Positions 53,100 through 61,990 of a stretch of DNA of 64,000 bases are shown in pieces. This stretch comes from an uncultured Pseudoteredinibacter sp. (GTDB taxonomy: Bacteria; Pseudomonadota; Gammaproteobacteria; Pseudomonadales; Cellvibrionaceae), in NCBI RefSeq assembly GCF_947502065.1, contig NZ_CANMYE010000001.1, positions 434,001 to 498,000 of the forward strand, given 5' to 3'. Below the pieces are notes generated by a model. That model searched no databases. It had not been told where the DNA came from and was given only the letters and a program-made list of their open reading frames with translations. The translations under genes were made by a program, and so were the position numbers. The first letter of the stretch is position 1; each line of letters begins with the position of its first letter.

Positions 53100-53780
53100 C
53101 TATACACCAGTGCTGGTTACAAACACCTCAACGCGACGATTTAGTTCGCGTCCTTCGGCGGTGGTGTTGCTGGCTCTTGGCTCATCTTCACCACGCCCTT
53201 CGGTGCTGACTCTATACGAGGCAATGCCTTTTTGAGCTAAATGGGATTTCACAGAGGCGGCTCGTCTTTCGGAAAGGCTTTGGTTATAAGTTGAGCTGCC
53301 TTTTGAGTCGGTATGGCCGACGATGGTAATCGTCGTATTCGGGTAGCTGTCTAATACCTGTGCCATTTTATTTAGCGTATTACGAAAGCCCGGTTTTATG
53401 CTGGCGGAGTCATAATCAAATGACACTTCGTTATTGAGGACTAATTGAATGGTATCCTCCTTAACTCGTTTAACTTCAATCTCCCGATTGCGCTGTTCGG
53501 TAGCTAGCTCGTCTCGAAAAGCTTGTTCTTGATTATCCATATACTTGCCAACACCAGCACCCGCCGCAGCACCGACCAGTGCGCCTACAATACGGCCACG
53601 ATCACGATTGCCGTCATTATCCATTTGGCCACCAGCTAATGCGCCGATAACCGCACCGGCCGCGGCGCCAATCGCAGTATTGTTTCGATCTTGTTGGCTA
53701 CCTGTTCCGGCGCAGGCGCTGAGTAAGGCTACACTGGATAAACCTAGTAATAGGGTTTTGCCGAATTTGGAAAAGTACAT
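53100..53780 (-). CDS. OmpA-family lipoprotein with glycine zipper
   Basis: A 226-residue outer-membrane lipoprotein. The signal ends LLSAC (Cys23). A glycine-zipper domain follows (AIGAAAGAVIGALAGG, VGALVGAAAGAGVG, residues 35-80), then a helical linker and an OmpA C-terminal domain that binds peptidoglycan (TITIVGHTDSKGSSTYNQSL near residue 155, SERRAASVKSHL). It matches the YiaD-like group. It ties the outer membrane to the cell wall. An inverted repeat CCCTCTTA/TAAGAGGG lies downstream between it and the cyclase gene. Confidence 0.93.
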   Translation of the reverse strand: MYFSKFGKTLLLGLSSVALLSACAGTGSQQDRNNTAIGAAAGAVIGALAGGQMDNDGNRDRGRIVGALVGAAAGAGVGKYMDNQEQAFRDELATEQRNREIEVKRVKEDTIQLVLNNEVSFDYDSASIKPGFRNTLNKMAQVLDSYPNTTITIVGHTDSKGSSTYNQSLSERRAASVKSHLAQKGIASYRVSTEGRGEDEPRASNTTAEGRELNRRVEVFVTSTGV

Positions 53781-54030
53781 AATGGGAACCTCATTTACTT
53801 CAAATATGGCCGTTTGATTATCTGTCTACGGCTCAGTTCCATGCCATTGTCTTGGAGTAAGATTAACGGCAGGTGAAGCAGATAAACGTAATACGAGTTT
53901 ATTTGTGGAGCTTATATTGCCAAGCAATCATGCAGTAAATATGCAGAAAATAAGTAAAGCTCTGTAAATCTGTGAATTCTAGGGCTAGTGTTGGCTGGGG
54001 GAGTTTGTTAATCTTGCGGCCATCAAACTA

Positions 54031-54513
54031 GTGGTGCTCATTGTGGCTCTTCGTTTTCTTATCACATTCATGGTGTTCAGCCATATGCTAATTAATAGCA
54101 TTGCGGCTTTTCACTATGCAGCCGATCTGGATCATCACGCAGGTGAAGGCTTTCACTTGCATGCCGATGAGCAGCTGTTTGTGGGTTTGGGCGATTTATT
54201 GAAAGACCACCATTTAGATAATGGCGTTGACTCGGTAATTACTCAGTTTGATGATTCAGCTAGTAATTCTGAAGTCGGCAGTGATCATTCAAATGGTCAA
54301 AGCCACTATTTACCCAGTGATACCCTAAACTCTGCTGCAATGGATCTTGCAAGTGAAGAACATGATGATGGTAACCATGTTCATTTGCAATTGGAGTCCA
54401 TGCCAGCCTCCTTAGATGTTATTACTAGAAGTGCGCCCGATATTCTTCATAATCGAATTCCAGCCTACTTAAGTCAGGCTTTCTCTCCGCCGGTTCCTCC
54501 ACCGACTGTTTAA
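54031..54513 (+). CDS. His-rich CzcI-like exported protein
   Basis: A 160-residue protein from a GTG, with a hydrophobic N-terminus (LIVALRFLITFMVFSHMLI) that is probably a signal peptide. It is rich in His, Asp and Glu (DLDHHAGEGFHLHADE, EEHDDGNHVHLQ) and ends FSPPVPPP. Small proteins with a His-rich body and a Pro-rich end, placed just before the outer-membrane gene of Czc operons, are the CzcI type, which modulate metal response in the periplasm. It lies 80 bases before the TolC-type gene. The start is uncertain (54031, 54043 or 54070). Confidence 0.65.
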   Translation: MVLIVALRFLITFMVFSHMLINSIAAFHYAADLDHHAGEGFHLHADEQLFVGLGDLLKDHHLDNGVDSVITQFDDSASNSEVGSDHSNGQSHYLPSDTLNSAAMDLASEEHDDGNHVHLQLESMPASLDVITRSAPDILHNRIPAYLSQAFSPPVPPPTV

Positions 54514-54592
54514 CTCCTTCGAAATTTTCCTTATTTAGGTTTAAACCGAATTAGGTAGTGCCTTTGCTGGCGGCTGCCTTGTGGAGTTATAC

Positions 54593-55933
54593 ATGATTTT
54601 TAGAAAGAAAATGAAGCGACAGGCTGGTAGCCTGTGTGGATTATTGGTTCTGACGCTGTCAATTAGCGGTTTGTCGATGGCAGAAGCGTCCGACGATATC
54701 AAAAGCCTTAGCAAGTCGTCAGCTGAGAGGGCAGAAATTCAAAAAATAAGCCTGACGCAAGCATTAGCTAAGGCCTTAGAGCAAAACCCGCGCTTGACCC
54801 AATACCCGATGTACTTACGCCAGTACGATCTAAAGAAGCTAATTGCCAGCCGAAAACCGGCCTGGGAGCTGACCGTAGCAGCTGAAAATATTTTGGGCTC
54901 TGGTGACTTCAGTGGCATCGATAGTGCCGAAATCAGCGTTATGGTTCAGCGCCTATTTGAATCAGCGGACAAAGCCGAGAAACGCGCTCAATTGGTTGAT
55001 AGTGAGCTGCAGTTGGAGCAGCAATCGTACCAGAGCTTAAAGCTTGAGGTACTAGCTGACACCCGACGAAACTACTTTCAATTGCAAAAGCTACAGTTGC
55101 TTGAAGCCTGGGCGAAGGACAACTTGAAGCAACAACTTGCCGCCTTAAAAACAGTGCAACGCTTGGCAAGAGCTGGTGCTATTAATCAGGCCGATAAACA
55201 TAAAATGCGCCTGCAAGTTGAAGCGAGCCAGAGCTTAAAGAAAAATATTCAGGCGGAATTGGCTGTACAGAGCATGCGTTTGCAAGGCTTATGGAGTGGC
55301 TTGGATACGTCGACAGCCGAGCTTGCTGATGACAGGCAATGGCGAGTAGAGCTGCTAGCCGAGCTACCTAAGGCGCCAAGTAAAGCAGATATATTGTCAG
55401 GCCTAGATTCCGCACCTGATTATCTAGTGGCAAGTGCCAAGAGCCGGGTGGCCCAATCGGCTTGGCAGCTAAGCAATAGCTTGCAGCAGCTGGATTTTAA
55501 CGTGGGGGTAGGCCTGCGTCGTTTTCAATCTAGCCGCGATCAAGCCCTGTTGCTTGAGTTCTCTATACCCTTACAGCAGGCCCAACGCGCCAAAGCAGAT
55601 ATCAAGCTAAGCCATAGCGACTGGCAGATTAAGCAGGCCGAGCAGGCGCAATTGCGTTGGCAATTGCAACAACGCTTGTTGTTGTTGCGGCAGTCTCTGC
55701 TGAATGATCAGGCACAAATGTCGCGTATCAAAAAGCAGCTATTACCCGAAGCGCAAAATTACCAAGACGCCGCCAAGATTGCCTACGAGGCCGGGCAGTA
55801 CACTTTGCTGCAATGGTTAGATGCGCAGCTAGAGGTTGCTGATATCAAGCGCCAACTTATCGAAATACAAGGCGACTACTGGAACAAGTGGATCGAGCTT
55901 GAACGCCTTATTGGTCGTAGTACGGCCAACTAA
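54593..55933 (+). CDS. Outer-membrane efflux channel (CzcC/TolC family)
   Basis: About 446 residues from the ATG at 54593 (GGAG with 6-base spacing; an in-frame GTG at 54581 lies 12 bases upstream). It has a signal peptide and long amphipathic helices of the TolC family: ISLTQALAKALEQNPRLTQ near residue 55 and the AARIAYEAGQYTLLQWLDAQ-type repeat near the end (here DAAKIAYEAGQYTLL). It exports metal ions across the outer membrane with the adaptor and RND pump encoded next. Confidence 0.9.
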   Translation: MIFRKKMKRQAGSLCGLLVLTLSISGLSMAEASDDIKSLSKSSAERAEIQKISLTQALAKALEQNPRLTQYPMYLRQYDLKKLIASRKPAWELTVAAENILGSGDFSGIDSAEISVMVQRLFESADKAEKRAQLVDSELQLEQQSYQSLKLEVLADTRRNYFQLQKLQLLEAWAKDNLKQQLAALKTVQRLARAGAINQADKHKMRLQVEASQSLKKNIQAELAVQSMRLQGLWSGLDTSTAELADDRQWRVELLAELPKAPSKADILSGLDSAPDYLVASAKSRVAQSAWQLSNSLQQLDFNVGVGLRRFQSSRDQALLLEFSIPLQQAQRAKADIKLSHSDWQIKQAEQAQLRWQLQQRLLLLRQSLLNDQAQMSRIKKQLLPEAQNYQDAAKIAYEAGQYTLLQWLDAQLEVADIKRQLIEIQGDYWNKWIELERLIGRSTAN

Positions 55934-55948
55934 ACAGGATTTAGTCAT

Positions 55949-57193
55949 ATGAAATCAAATCTAAAATTAAGTCAGCTTTTAATGTTGCTGCCTTTGCTAA
56001 TCACTCTAGTTTTTAGTGCCAGTGTTTCTGCTGGTGATCATGACCATGGTGGTCAGCAAGCCGAGGAAGAACAAAAAGGCCCTCGTGGTGGCAAACTGTT
56101 AATTGATGGCGATATCTCTGCAGAGATTACCGTTTTTGAAACGGGTGTTCCGCCGGAAATGCGCGTTTTTGTTTACCGCTCGGGTGAGCCAGTAGCAGTG
56201 AATCAGCCCCAGCTTAAAATGGAACTACATCGTATTGATGGGCAGATAGATCGCCTGAGCTTTTTGCCAGAGAGGGATTACCTTCGCGGACAGCAAACGG
56301 TAATCGAACCTCACTCATATGATGTGAAAGTGGAGCTGCAGTTGAACGGCAAGACTCATCGCTGGGCTTATGAGAGCCATGAAGGGCGCAGCACCATCAA
56401 TGATGAAATGCTGAAAGCTTCGGGTATTGAGTTGGCAAGGGCTAGCTCACAAACACTCGATATTAAGCGCCAGTTGTTTGGCGTTATCGAGGCTCCTGTT
56501 GATCGCCAAGCGGGAATCTATGCGCCGTATCCCAGCATGCTTGAAAAAATCCATGTCAGTATTGGCGAAAAGGTAAAAGCCGGGCAGAAAATTGCCACTT
56601 TGCGCAATATAAAAACACTGCAGCAATACACGGTTAAAGCCCCAATCGCCGGTGAAGTGACCGACTGGATGGCGAGCCTTGGTCAGCGTATCGATCAGGA
56701 GGCGATAGCCAAGGTGGTAGATCTGTCTTCTGTGTGGGTAGAAATGTCTGCATTTCCTGAAGATATTGAACAGTTGGCCCTGGGGCAGCCGGTAACCGTG
56801 GCCGACATGCATCAGCATGAAAAAGCCTTAGGCGAAATCATCTATATCGCACCACAGATGACTGGCGGCCATATTGCTCGCGCTCGTGCCTTAATCGATA
56901 ACAGTGACGGTCATTGGCGCCCTGGTATGCACGTAAAAGCGGATATTCGTACTGCTCAAAAGCCGGTAGCACTTGCAGTTCGCAATGAAGCCTTGCAGAG
57001 CTTTAGGGATTTTACTGTGGTGTTTGCGCGTTTTGGTGAGCAGTTTGAGGTACGTATGTTGGAGCTTGGCGACAGTGATGGTCGCTATACGGAAGTGTTG
57101 GGCGGCTTAAAGCCGGGCAGTCAATACGCCACTAAAAACAGTTTTATTATTAAAGCGGATGTGCTGAAAGACGGCGCAGCGCACGATCACTAA
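55949..57193 (+). CDS. Efflux RND periplasmic adaptor (CzcB/CusB family)
   Basis: A 414-residue membrane-fusion protein. After a signal peptide it has a His-rich metal-binding N-terminus (DHDHGGQQAEEEQKGPRGG) and an added beta domain (SAEITVFETGVPPEMRVFVY) found in CzcB-like adaptors. The lipoyl/barrel parts (GEKVKAGQKIATLRN, APIAGEVTDWMASLGQRID) and barrel (VWVEMSAFPEDIEQL) follow, and it ends with a His tail (AAHDH). It joins the inner-membrane pump to the channel. Confidence 0.92.
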   Translation: MKSNLKLSQLLMLLPLLITLVFSASVSAGDHDHGGQQAEEEQKGPRGGKLLIDGDISAEITVFETGVPPEMRVFVYRSGEPVAVNQPQLKMELHRIDGQIDRLSFLPERDYLRGQQTVIEPHSYDVKVELQLNGKTHRWAYESHEGRSTINDEMLKASGIELARASSQTLDIKRQLFGVIEAPVDRQAGIYAPYPSMLEKIHVSIGEKVKAGQKIATLRNIKTLQQYTVKAPIAGEVTDWMASLGQRIDQEAIAKVVDLSSVWVEMSAFPEDIEQLALGQPVTVADMHQHEKALGEIIYIAPQMTGGHIARARALIDNSDGHWRPGMHVKADIRTAQKPVALAVRNEALQSFRDFTVVFARFGEQFEVRMLELGDSDGRYTEVLGGLKPGSQYATKNSFIIKADVLKDGAAHDH

Positions 57194-57205
57194 GGAGGCA
57201 CAGCT

Positions 57206-60200
57206 ATGAATAGTTTAATTGCCTTTGCGGTGCAGAGGCGTTGGTTAATTCTCGCATTTACGCTGTTATTGGCGGGGCTTGGCGTTTATCAAGCCAAGCA
57301 ATTACCTGTCGATGCAGTGCCGGACATTACCAATGTGCAGGTAATGATTAATGCCCAGGCCGAGGGATATTCCCCTTTAGAGGCTGAGCAGCGCGTTACC
57401 TATATTATTGAAAACGCTATGGCGGGCATTCCTGATTTGGACTATACCCGTTCTCTATCTCGTTATGGCTTGTCTCAGGTTACTGTGATCTTCCATGAGG
57501 GCACCGATATCTATTGGGCTCGACAGCAAGTAGCGGAGCGTTTGCAGGCTATTCGAAATGAGTTGCCCGCAGGTGTTGAGCCTGCACTTGGTCCTATTTC
57601 CAGTGGCCTAGGTGAGATATTTAGCTATGTGGTTCGAGCTAAAGACGGCGCCTTACGTGAAGACGGGCAGGCATATACCCCGGAAGATCTGCGGACCATT
57701 CAAGACTGGATTGTAAGGCCCCAGCTCATTCGTGTTCCAGGTATTACTGAAATTAACAGCATCGGCGGCTACGAGCGTGAATATGAAGTCGTGCCGGAGC
57801 CCGGCAAGCTACTCGCATACAAAGTTGATCTTCAGGATTTGTTGCAAGCCCTACAGCGAAACAATCAAAACCGAGGCGCAGGTTTTATTGAAAAAAATGG
57901 CGAGCAATGGCTGATACGTTCACCAGGGCAACTCAATGATCTACAAGATATTGGCGCGGTAGTGATTGCCAAGCGCGATGATGCGCCGGTGCGCGTGCGT
58001 GATGTGGCCGAGGTACGTTATGGCAAGCAGCTGCGCAGTGGTGCCGCAACCCAAAACGGTGCCGAGGTAGTATTAGGCACGGCTTTTATGCTACTGGGTG
58101 AAAACAGTCGCACGGTATCGGCAGCGGTCGCAGATAAGTTGAAACTGGTTAATAGCAGTTTGCCTAGTGGTGTGGAAGCTGTTGCGCTCTATAGTCGTAC
58201 AAGCCTAGTAGATAAAACCATTGCTACGGTTCGCACTAATCTTTTCGAGGGTGCGGTCTTAGTTATCGTCGTATTGTTTACCTTGCTTGGGAATATTCGC
58301 GCTGCTTTTATTGCCGCATTAGTGATACCGCTTAGTATGCTATTTGCTATCACGGGCATGGCCGCCAATCGAGTAAGCGGTAACCTAATGAGCTTAGGTG
58401 CGATCGACTTTGGATTAATTGTCGACGGGGCAGTAATTGTTGTTGAAAACACGCTACGCCGATTGGGATTGGCTCAACATCGCCTGGGGCGTGTATTAAC
58501 CATTGAAGAGCGTCTACGTGAAGTGGTGGCAGGCACCCGTGAGGTGATCCAGCCGGCGGTTTTCGGCATGTTTATTATCATGCTGGTATACCTGCCCATA
58601 TTTGCCTTGTCCGGTGTTGAAGGAAAGATGTTCCACCCGATGGCGTTTACCGTAGTTGCGGCATTATTGGGGGCGATGTTGTTTTCAATCACCTTCGTGC
58701 CGGCTGCTGTGGCGATTTTAATGGGCGGCAAAATCAGTGAGAAGGAAAACTTCTTAATGGCTAGAGCGCGCCAAGCGTATCAGCCTTTGTTAGCGCTCTC
58801 GCTTCGTGCTCCATTGGTGGTTTTGCTTAGCGCTGCCTTGCTAGTGGGTGGCAGTGCTTGGCAGCTTAGTCGATTGGGCTCTGAGTTTTTACCGCAACTT
58901 GATGAGCACGATATCGCTATGCATGCTTTGCGCATTCCTGGTACTGGCTTACAGCAATCGATTCAAATGCAGTTGCAGTTGGAAAAGGTCGTTAGTGGTT
59001 TTCCTGAGGTTAGCCATGTATTTTCCAAAATTGGTACGCCTGAGGTCGCGACTGACCCAATGCCGCCAAGTGTGGCTGATACCTATGTGATTCTAAAGCC
59101 GACTCAAGAATGGCCAAACCCTGATAAGTCCAAAGCGAAGTTATTGGATGAACTAAGGGCGGCTGTATTGCCTGTTCCGGGAAACAAATACGAGTTTACC
59201 CAGCCCATTGAAATGCGCTTTAACGAGCTAATAGCAGGCGTGCGTGCCGATGTTGCTGTTCGTGTTTATGGTGATGATATGGAAATTTTAGAGGCGGCTG
59301 GACGACAAGTTTCAGAGTTACTAGCCAAGGTAGAGGGCGCAAAGGATGTACAACTTCAGCAGTTAACCGGCTTGCCTATGTTGAGTGTAGAGCCTGAGCG
59401 TGATCACTTAGCTTTGCTCGGTTTAACTGTCGACGATGTGCAGCAAAACTTGCGTGCTGCTGTGGCGGGTATCGATGCTGGAGTAATCTATGAGGGAGAT
59501 AAGCGTTTTCGTTTGTTAGTGCGCTATGACAATGCGTTAAGGGAAAATACTGAAGCCTTGGCTCGTTTGCCAATCGCGTTGCCTGTCGATGCAAATCCTG
59601 AGCTGCGCTATGTGCCACTTGGTGAAATTGCAACGATTAAATCAATCGAAGGGCCTAACCAAATCAATCGCCAAAGTGGTAAACGCAACGTCGTTGTGAC
59701 GGCGAATGTTGAAGGTAGAGACCTCGGCAGCTTTATCGCTGATACAAAAGCCGTTATGAATCAGCAGTTGGATATTCCTGCGGGATACTGGATTGATTAT
59801 GGTGGTACCTTCAAGCAACTGCAGTCGGCCAGCGAGCGTTTGAGTATTGTTGTGCCTTTAACTTTGTTATTGATACTGGGTATTTTGTACAGCACCTTTA
59901 ATTCTCTGCGCGATGCTTTGATTATTTTCAGCGGTGTGCCATTGGCGCTTACCGGTGGGGTGATCGCATTGAGTTTAAGGGGCATGCCTCTATCAATCTC
60001 GGCGGTTATTGGTTTTATCGCGCTTTCAGGCGTGGCCGTACTTAACGGTGTAGTTATGCTGAGTTTTATTCGTGATTTGCGTGATCAAGGCAAGGACCTG
60101 CTCGTGGCAATTAGGGAAGGAGCCAGTGCGCGTCTGCGCCCAGTACTGATGACGGCGCTTGTTGCTAGCCTAGGCTTTGTGCCGATGGCCTTTAACACCG

Positions 60201-60328
60201 GGGCAGGCGCCGAAGTGCAAAGGCCACTAGCAACCGTGGTTATTGGAGGTATTGTATCTTCAACCTTGTTAACCCTGGTTTTGTTGCCTGCACTTTATCG
60301 CATGGTTTATCAGCGCCGTTCTTCATAA
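57206..60328 (+). CDS. czcA: Heavy-metal efflux RND pump (CzcA type)
   Basis: A 1040-residue RND antiporter with 12 membrane helices, two periplasmic porter domains and the helix-4 motif DFGLIVDGAVIVVEN near residue 405. The DFG...DGA signature is the HME type that moves Zn, Co, Cd or Ni, in contrast to the Cu/Ag type. AGGAGG precedes the ATG. It follows the channel and adaptor genes within an operon (12-base gap). Proton motive force drives export of divalent cations from the periplasm. Confidence 0.96.
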   Translation: MNSLIAFAVQRRWLILAFTLLLAGLGVYQAKQLPVDAVPDITNVQVMINAQAEGYSPLEAEQRVTYIIENAMAGIPDLDYTRSLSRYGLSQVTVIFHEGTDIYWARQQVAERLQAIRNELPAGVEPALGPISSGLGEIFSYVVRAKDGALREDGQAYTPEDLRTIQDWIVRPQLIRVPGITEINSIGGYEREYEVVPEPGKLLAYKVDLQDLLQALQRNNQNRGAGFIEKNGEQWLIRSPGQLNDLQDIGAVVIAKRDDAPVRVRDVAEVRYGKQLRSGAATQNGAEVVLGTAFMLLGENSRTVSAAVADKLKLVNSSLPSGVEAVALYSRTSLVDKTIATVRTNLFEGAVLVIVVLFTLLGNIRAAFIAALVIPLSMLFAITGMAANRVSGNLMSLGAIDFGLIVDGAVIVVENTLRRLGLAQHRLGRVLTIEERLREVVAGTREVIQPAVFGMFIIMLVYLPIFALSGVEGKMFHPMAFTVVAALLGAMLFSITFVPAAVAILMGGKISEKENFLMARARQAYQPLLALSLRAPLVVLLSAALLVGGSAWQLSRLGSEFLPQLDEHDIAMHALRIPGTGLQQSIQMQLQLEKVVSGFPEVSHVFSKIGTPEVATDPMPPSVADTYVILKPTQEWPNPDKSKAKLLDELRAAVLPVPGNKYEFTQPIEMRFNELIAGVRADVAVRVYGDDMEILEAAGRQVSELLAKVEGAKDVQLQQLTGLPMLSVEPERDHLALLGLTVDDVQQNLRAAVAGIDAGVIYEGDKRFRLLVRYDNALRENTEALARLPIALPVDANPELRYVPLGEIATIKSIEGPNQINRQSGKRNVVVTANVEGRDLGSFIADTKAVMNQQLDIPAGYWIDYGGTFKQLQSASERLSIVVPLTLLLILGILYSTFNSLRDALIIFSGVPLALTGGVIALSLRGMPLSISAVIGFIALSGVAVLNGVVMLSFIRDLRDQGKDLLVAIREGASARLRPVLMTALVASLGFVPMAFNTGAGAEVQRPLATVVIGGIVSSTLLTLVLLPALYRMVYQRRSS

Positions 60329-60335
60329 AAGCTAG

Positions 60336-60360
60336 GGGCCAGCTGTTGCTGGCCCATTTA
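60336..60360 (+). terminator. Hairpin after the RND operon
   Basis: Stem GGGCCAGC/GCTGGCCC (60336-60343, 60348-60355) with a TGTT loop, 7 bases after the czcA stop, then ATTTA. It probably ends the operon transcript. Confidence 0.65.
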
Positions 60361-60388
60361 CTACGCATTTGGCTCTGCAGGCCATGGC

Positions 60389-60949
60389 TTATTCGCTTTG
60401 TTCTTCCGTTAGCGCATTGTTCATGGCTCGCAGCTGTCGAAGGATTTCCTGCAAGGGAGGAATATTATTCGCGATTCTCTCTTGATCTGTTTTTGCATGG
60501 CGGTCAAAGGGTTCTAAGCTGTATTCAAAAGTACCTACAAACTGTGTGCCCCACACTTGAGGTCTTCCGATGCTATGCAAATACCTATCTTCCGTTGCGC
60601 AGGCCAACCAGCGCGCTTGTTTATGGTTTGGCTTTAACAGAACGGCCTTCTTTGCCAGAGCTATGGCTTGTTTGTAATGATCTGAATCTTGCCCATGCTG
60701 CATTATCAATGCAGCGCGGTAGTAGTCTTCGGCATTCTTAAGTTTGTTCTGCTCTAGCAAAGACCTTACCAGTTTTATTCGTTGCGCGTCACGGTAAAGA
60801 GACAAGCTTCCATGTTTTCGATCTTCTTGGTCTTGCTCGTAAGCCGCTTTTAATTGAGCATTGGGTTCCATCTGGGCTACTCCATATGGAGAGATCAATA
60901 GGGCTAGTAACAAAAGTACAATTTTGTGCAAACTCTTATAGTCCTTCAT
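60389..60949 (-). CDS. Exported protein of unknown function
   Basis: A 186-residue protein with a signal peptide (IVLLLLALLISPYGVAQ). The body is helical, with TPR-like segments (KLKNAEDYYRAALIMQHG, YKQAIALAKKAVLLKPNHKQARW) followed by LACATEDRYLHSIGRPQVWGTQF, a pattern seen in bacterial DUF6624-like proteins. It lies 7 bases after the small membrane gene on the same strand, convergent with the RND operon. Confidence 0.6.
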   Translation of the reverse strand: MKDYKSLHKIVLLLLALLISPYGVAQMEPNAQLKAAYEQDQEDRKHGSLSLYRDAQRIKLVRSLLEQNKLKNAEDYYRAALIMQHGQDSDHYKQAIALAKKAVLLKPNHKQARWLACATEDRYLHSIGRPQVWGTQFVGTFEYSLEPFDRHAKTDQERIANNIPPLQEILRQLRAMNNALTEEQSE

Positions 60950-60956
60950 TTAAATG

Positions 60957-61241
60957 CTACTTACGGATAATGGTTTGTAGCTTTGTAAATAGCTTTTTTC
61001 CTAGAGGCAATAAACAAATCGCTGATAGATAAACGCTAACAAATTGAGAGAGCGTTAGTAGCGCCAGTTTAGGCCAGAAATCGATCTCTTCAGAAAAGAA
61101 CCCAAGAACTAAATGCCCCGGAAATGCCAACACTTTATACGCCCAAAGCCATTGCCATTGATAAGCGAATGCAACCGAGAGCAAAGCCAGTACCGACATC
61201 AGTAGGGCGAGGAATAAGGCTGTCTGTTGCTGTTGAATCAT
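60957..61241 (-). CDS. Small membrane protein of unknown function
   Basis: A 94-residue protein with three hydrophobic stretches (ALFLALLMSVLALLSVAFA, VLAFPGHLVLGFF, LALLTLSQFVSVYLSAICLLP). It shows no recognised motif. It starts an apparent two-gene unit with the exported TPR-like protein. Confidence 0.6.
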   Translation of the reverse strand: MIQQQQTALFLALLMSVLALLSVAFAYQWQWLWAYKVLAFPGHLVLGFFSEEIDFWPKLALLTLSQFVSVYLSAICLLPLGKKLFTKLQTIIRK

Positions 61242-61567
61242 ACCTGAACTTCAATTCCTGTCTGATTTTATATCTTCATTCTGGAAGAACTGAGAGCTGC
61301 TTATGAATGCTCGATAAATGCACAGTGTTTGCTGAGTATGCCCACATTTCTTTTAATACTGTTTGGCCTTGCGTTCTGATTTTCAAGGAGAGATAAAAAA
61401 TATCTAATTAAATCAAAGATCTACTGTTCTCTTGAGGTGCTTATTTGGATTTTTATATTTGTCAGTCGTCCTGCTTGACCTTATAGTTGCTGGAAGCTTT
61501 AGTATGCTTGGCCATTGGAGCTAAAACGTCAGTTTTAGCAGATAGAAGGCTGAATAGGAGTCTATCA
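61242..61567. other. Gap upstream of the CueR-type regulator
   Basis: Divergent promoter region of about 325 bases. It holds the CueR-type promoter at 61475-61505 and the AGGAG ribosome-binding site at 61555-61559. The rest is AT-rich and shows nothing else. Confidence 0.6.
61475..61505 (+). promoter_or_regulatory. MerR/CueR-type promoter with 19-bp spacer
   Basis: TTGACC (61475-61480) and TAGTAT (61500-61505) are separated by 19 bp. Partial dyad halves ACCTT (61478-61482) and AAGCT (61494-61498) flank TATAGTTGCTGG, close to the ACCTT...AAGGT style of CueR operators. It drives the regulator and the permease as one transcript, so the system is probably self-inducing. Confidence 0.7.
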
Positions 61568-61990
61568 ATGAACATTAGTGAAGCGGCTAAGCGCAGCGGG
61601 CTAAGCAGCAAGACAATACGTTACTACGAGAGTATTGGGCTGGTAAAAGTGGCCAAGCGTTCTGATAACGGCTACCGCGATTATAGCGAGTCTGATGTTG
61701 AAGCCTTACGCTTCTTGCAAAGAGCTAGGGCAACTGGCTTCGGAATTGAAGAGTGCCGGCAATTACTCGGCTTATACGACAATGAGCAGCGCCACTCATC
61801 CCACGTGAAATCCTTAGTTTTGGAAAAGGTTGAGCAAGTAGAGAGCCAAATCGCTGAGTTGCAGGCAATGCGTAACACCCTAAATACGCTTGCTAGCCGA
61901 TGTGCAGGTGATGAGGGGCCGCACTGCGCCATTCTTGATGAGCTATCGACTCTTGGCGAAGAAGAATCGAACTTGGAGGAAGGAAAATGA
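61568..61990 (+). CDS. cueR: CueR-type MerR regulator, Cu(I)/Ag(I) sensor pattern
   Basis: A 140-residue regulator from the ATG at 61568 (AGGAG upstream). Numbering aligns without gaps to E. coli CueR: HTH NISEAAKRSGLSSKTIRYYE, Ser77 in RHSSHVK, and the C-x7-C metal loop Cys112/Cys120 in CAGDEGPHC. Ser77 with two Cys ligands is the pattern of sensors for monovalent Cu, Ag or Au. The TGA stop overlaps the permease ATG (ATGA), so the two are translationally coupled. Target is therefore the permease rather than a CopA ATPase, which is unusual. Confidence 0.88.
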   Translation: MNISEAAKRSGLSSKTIRYYESIGLVKVAKRSDNGYRDYSESDVEALRFLQRARATGFGIEECRQLLGLYDNEQRHSSHVKSLVLEKVEQVESQIAELQAMRNTLNTLASRCAGDEGPHCAILDELSTLGEEESNLEEGK

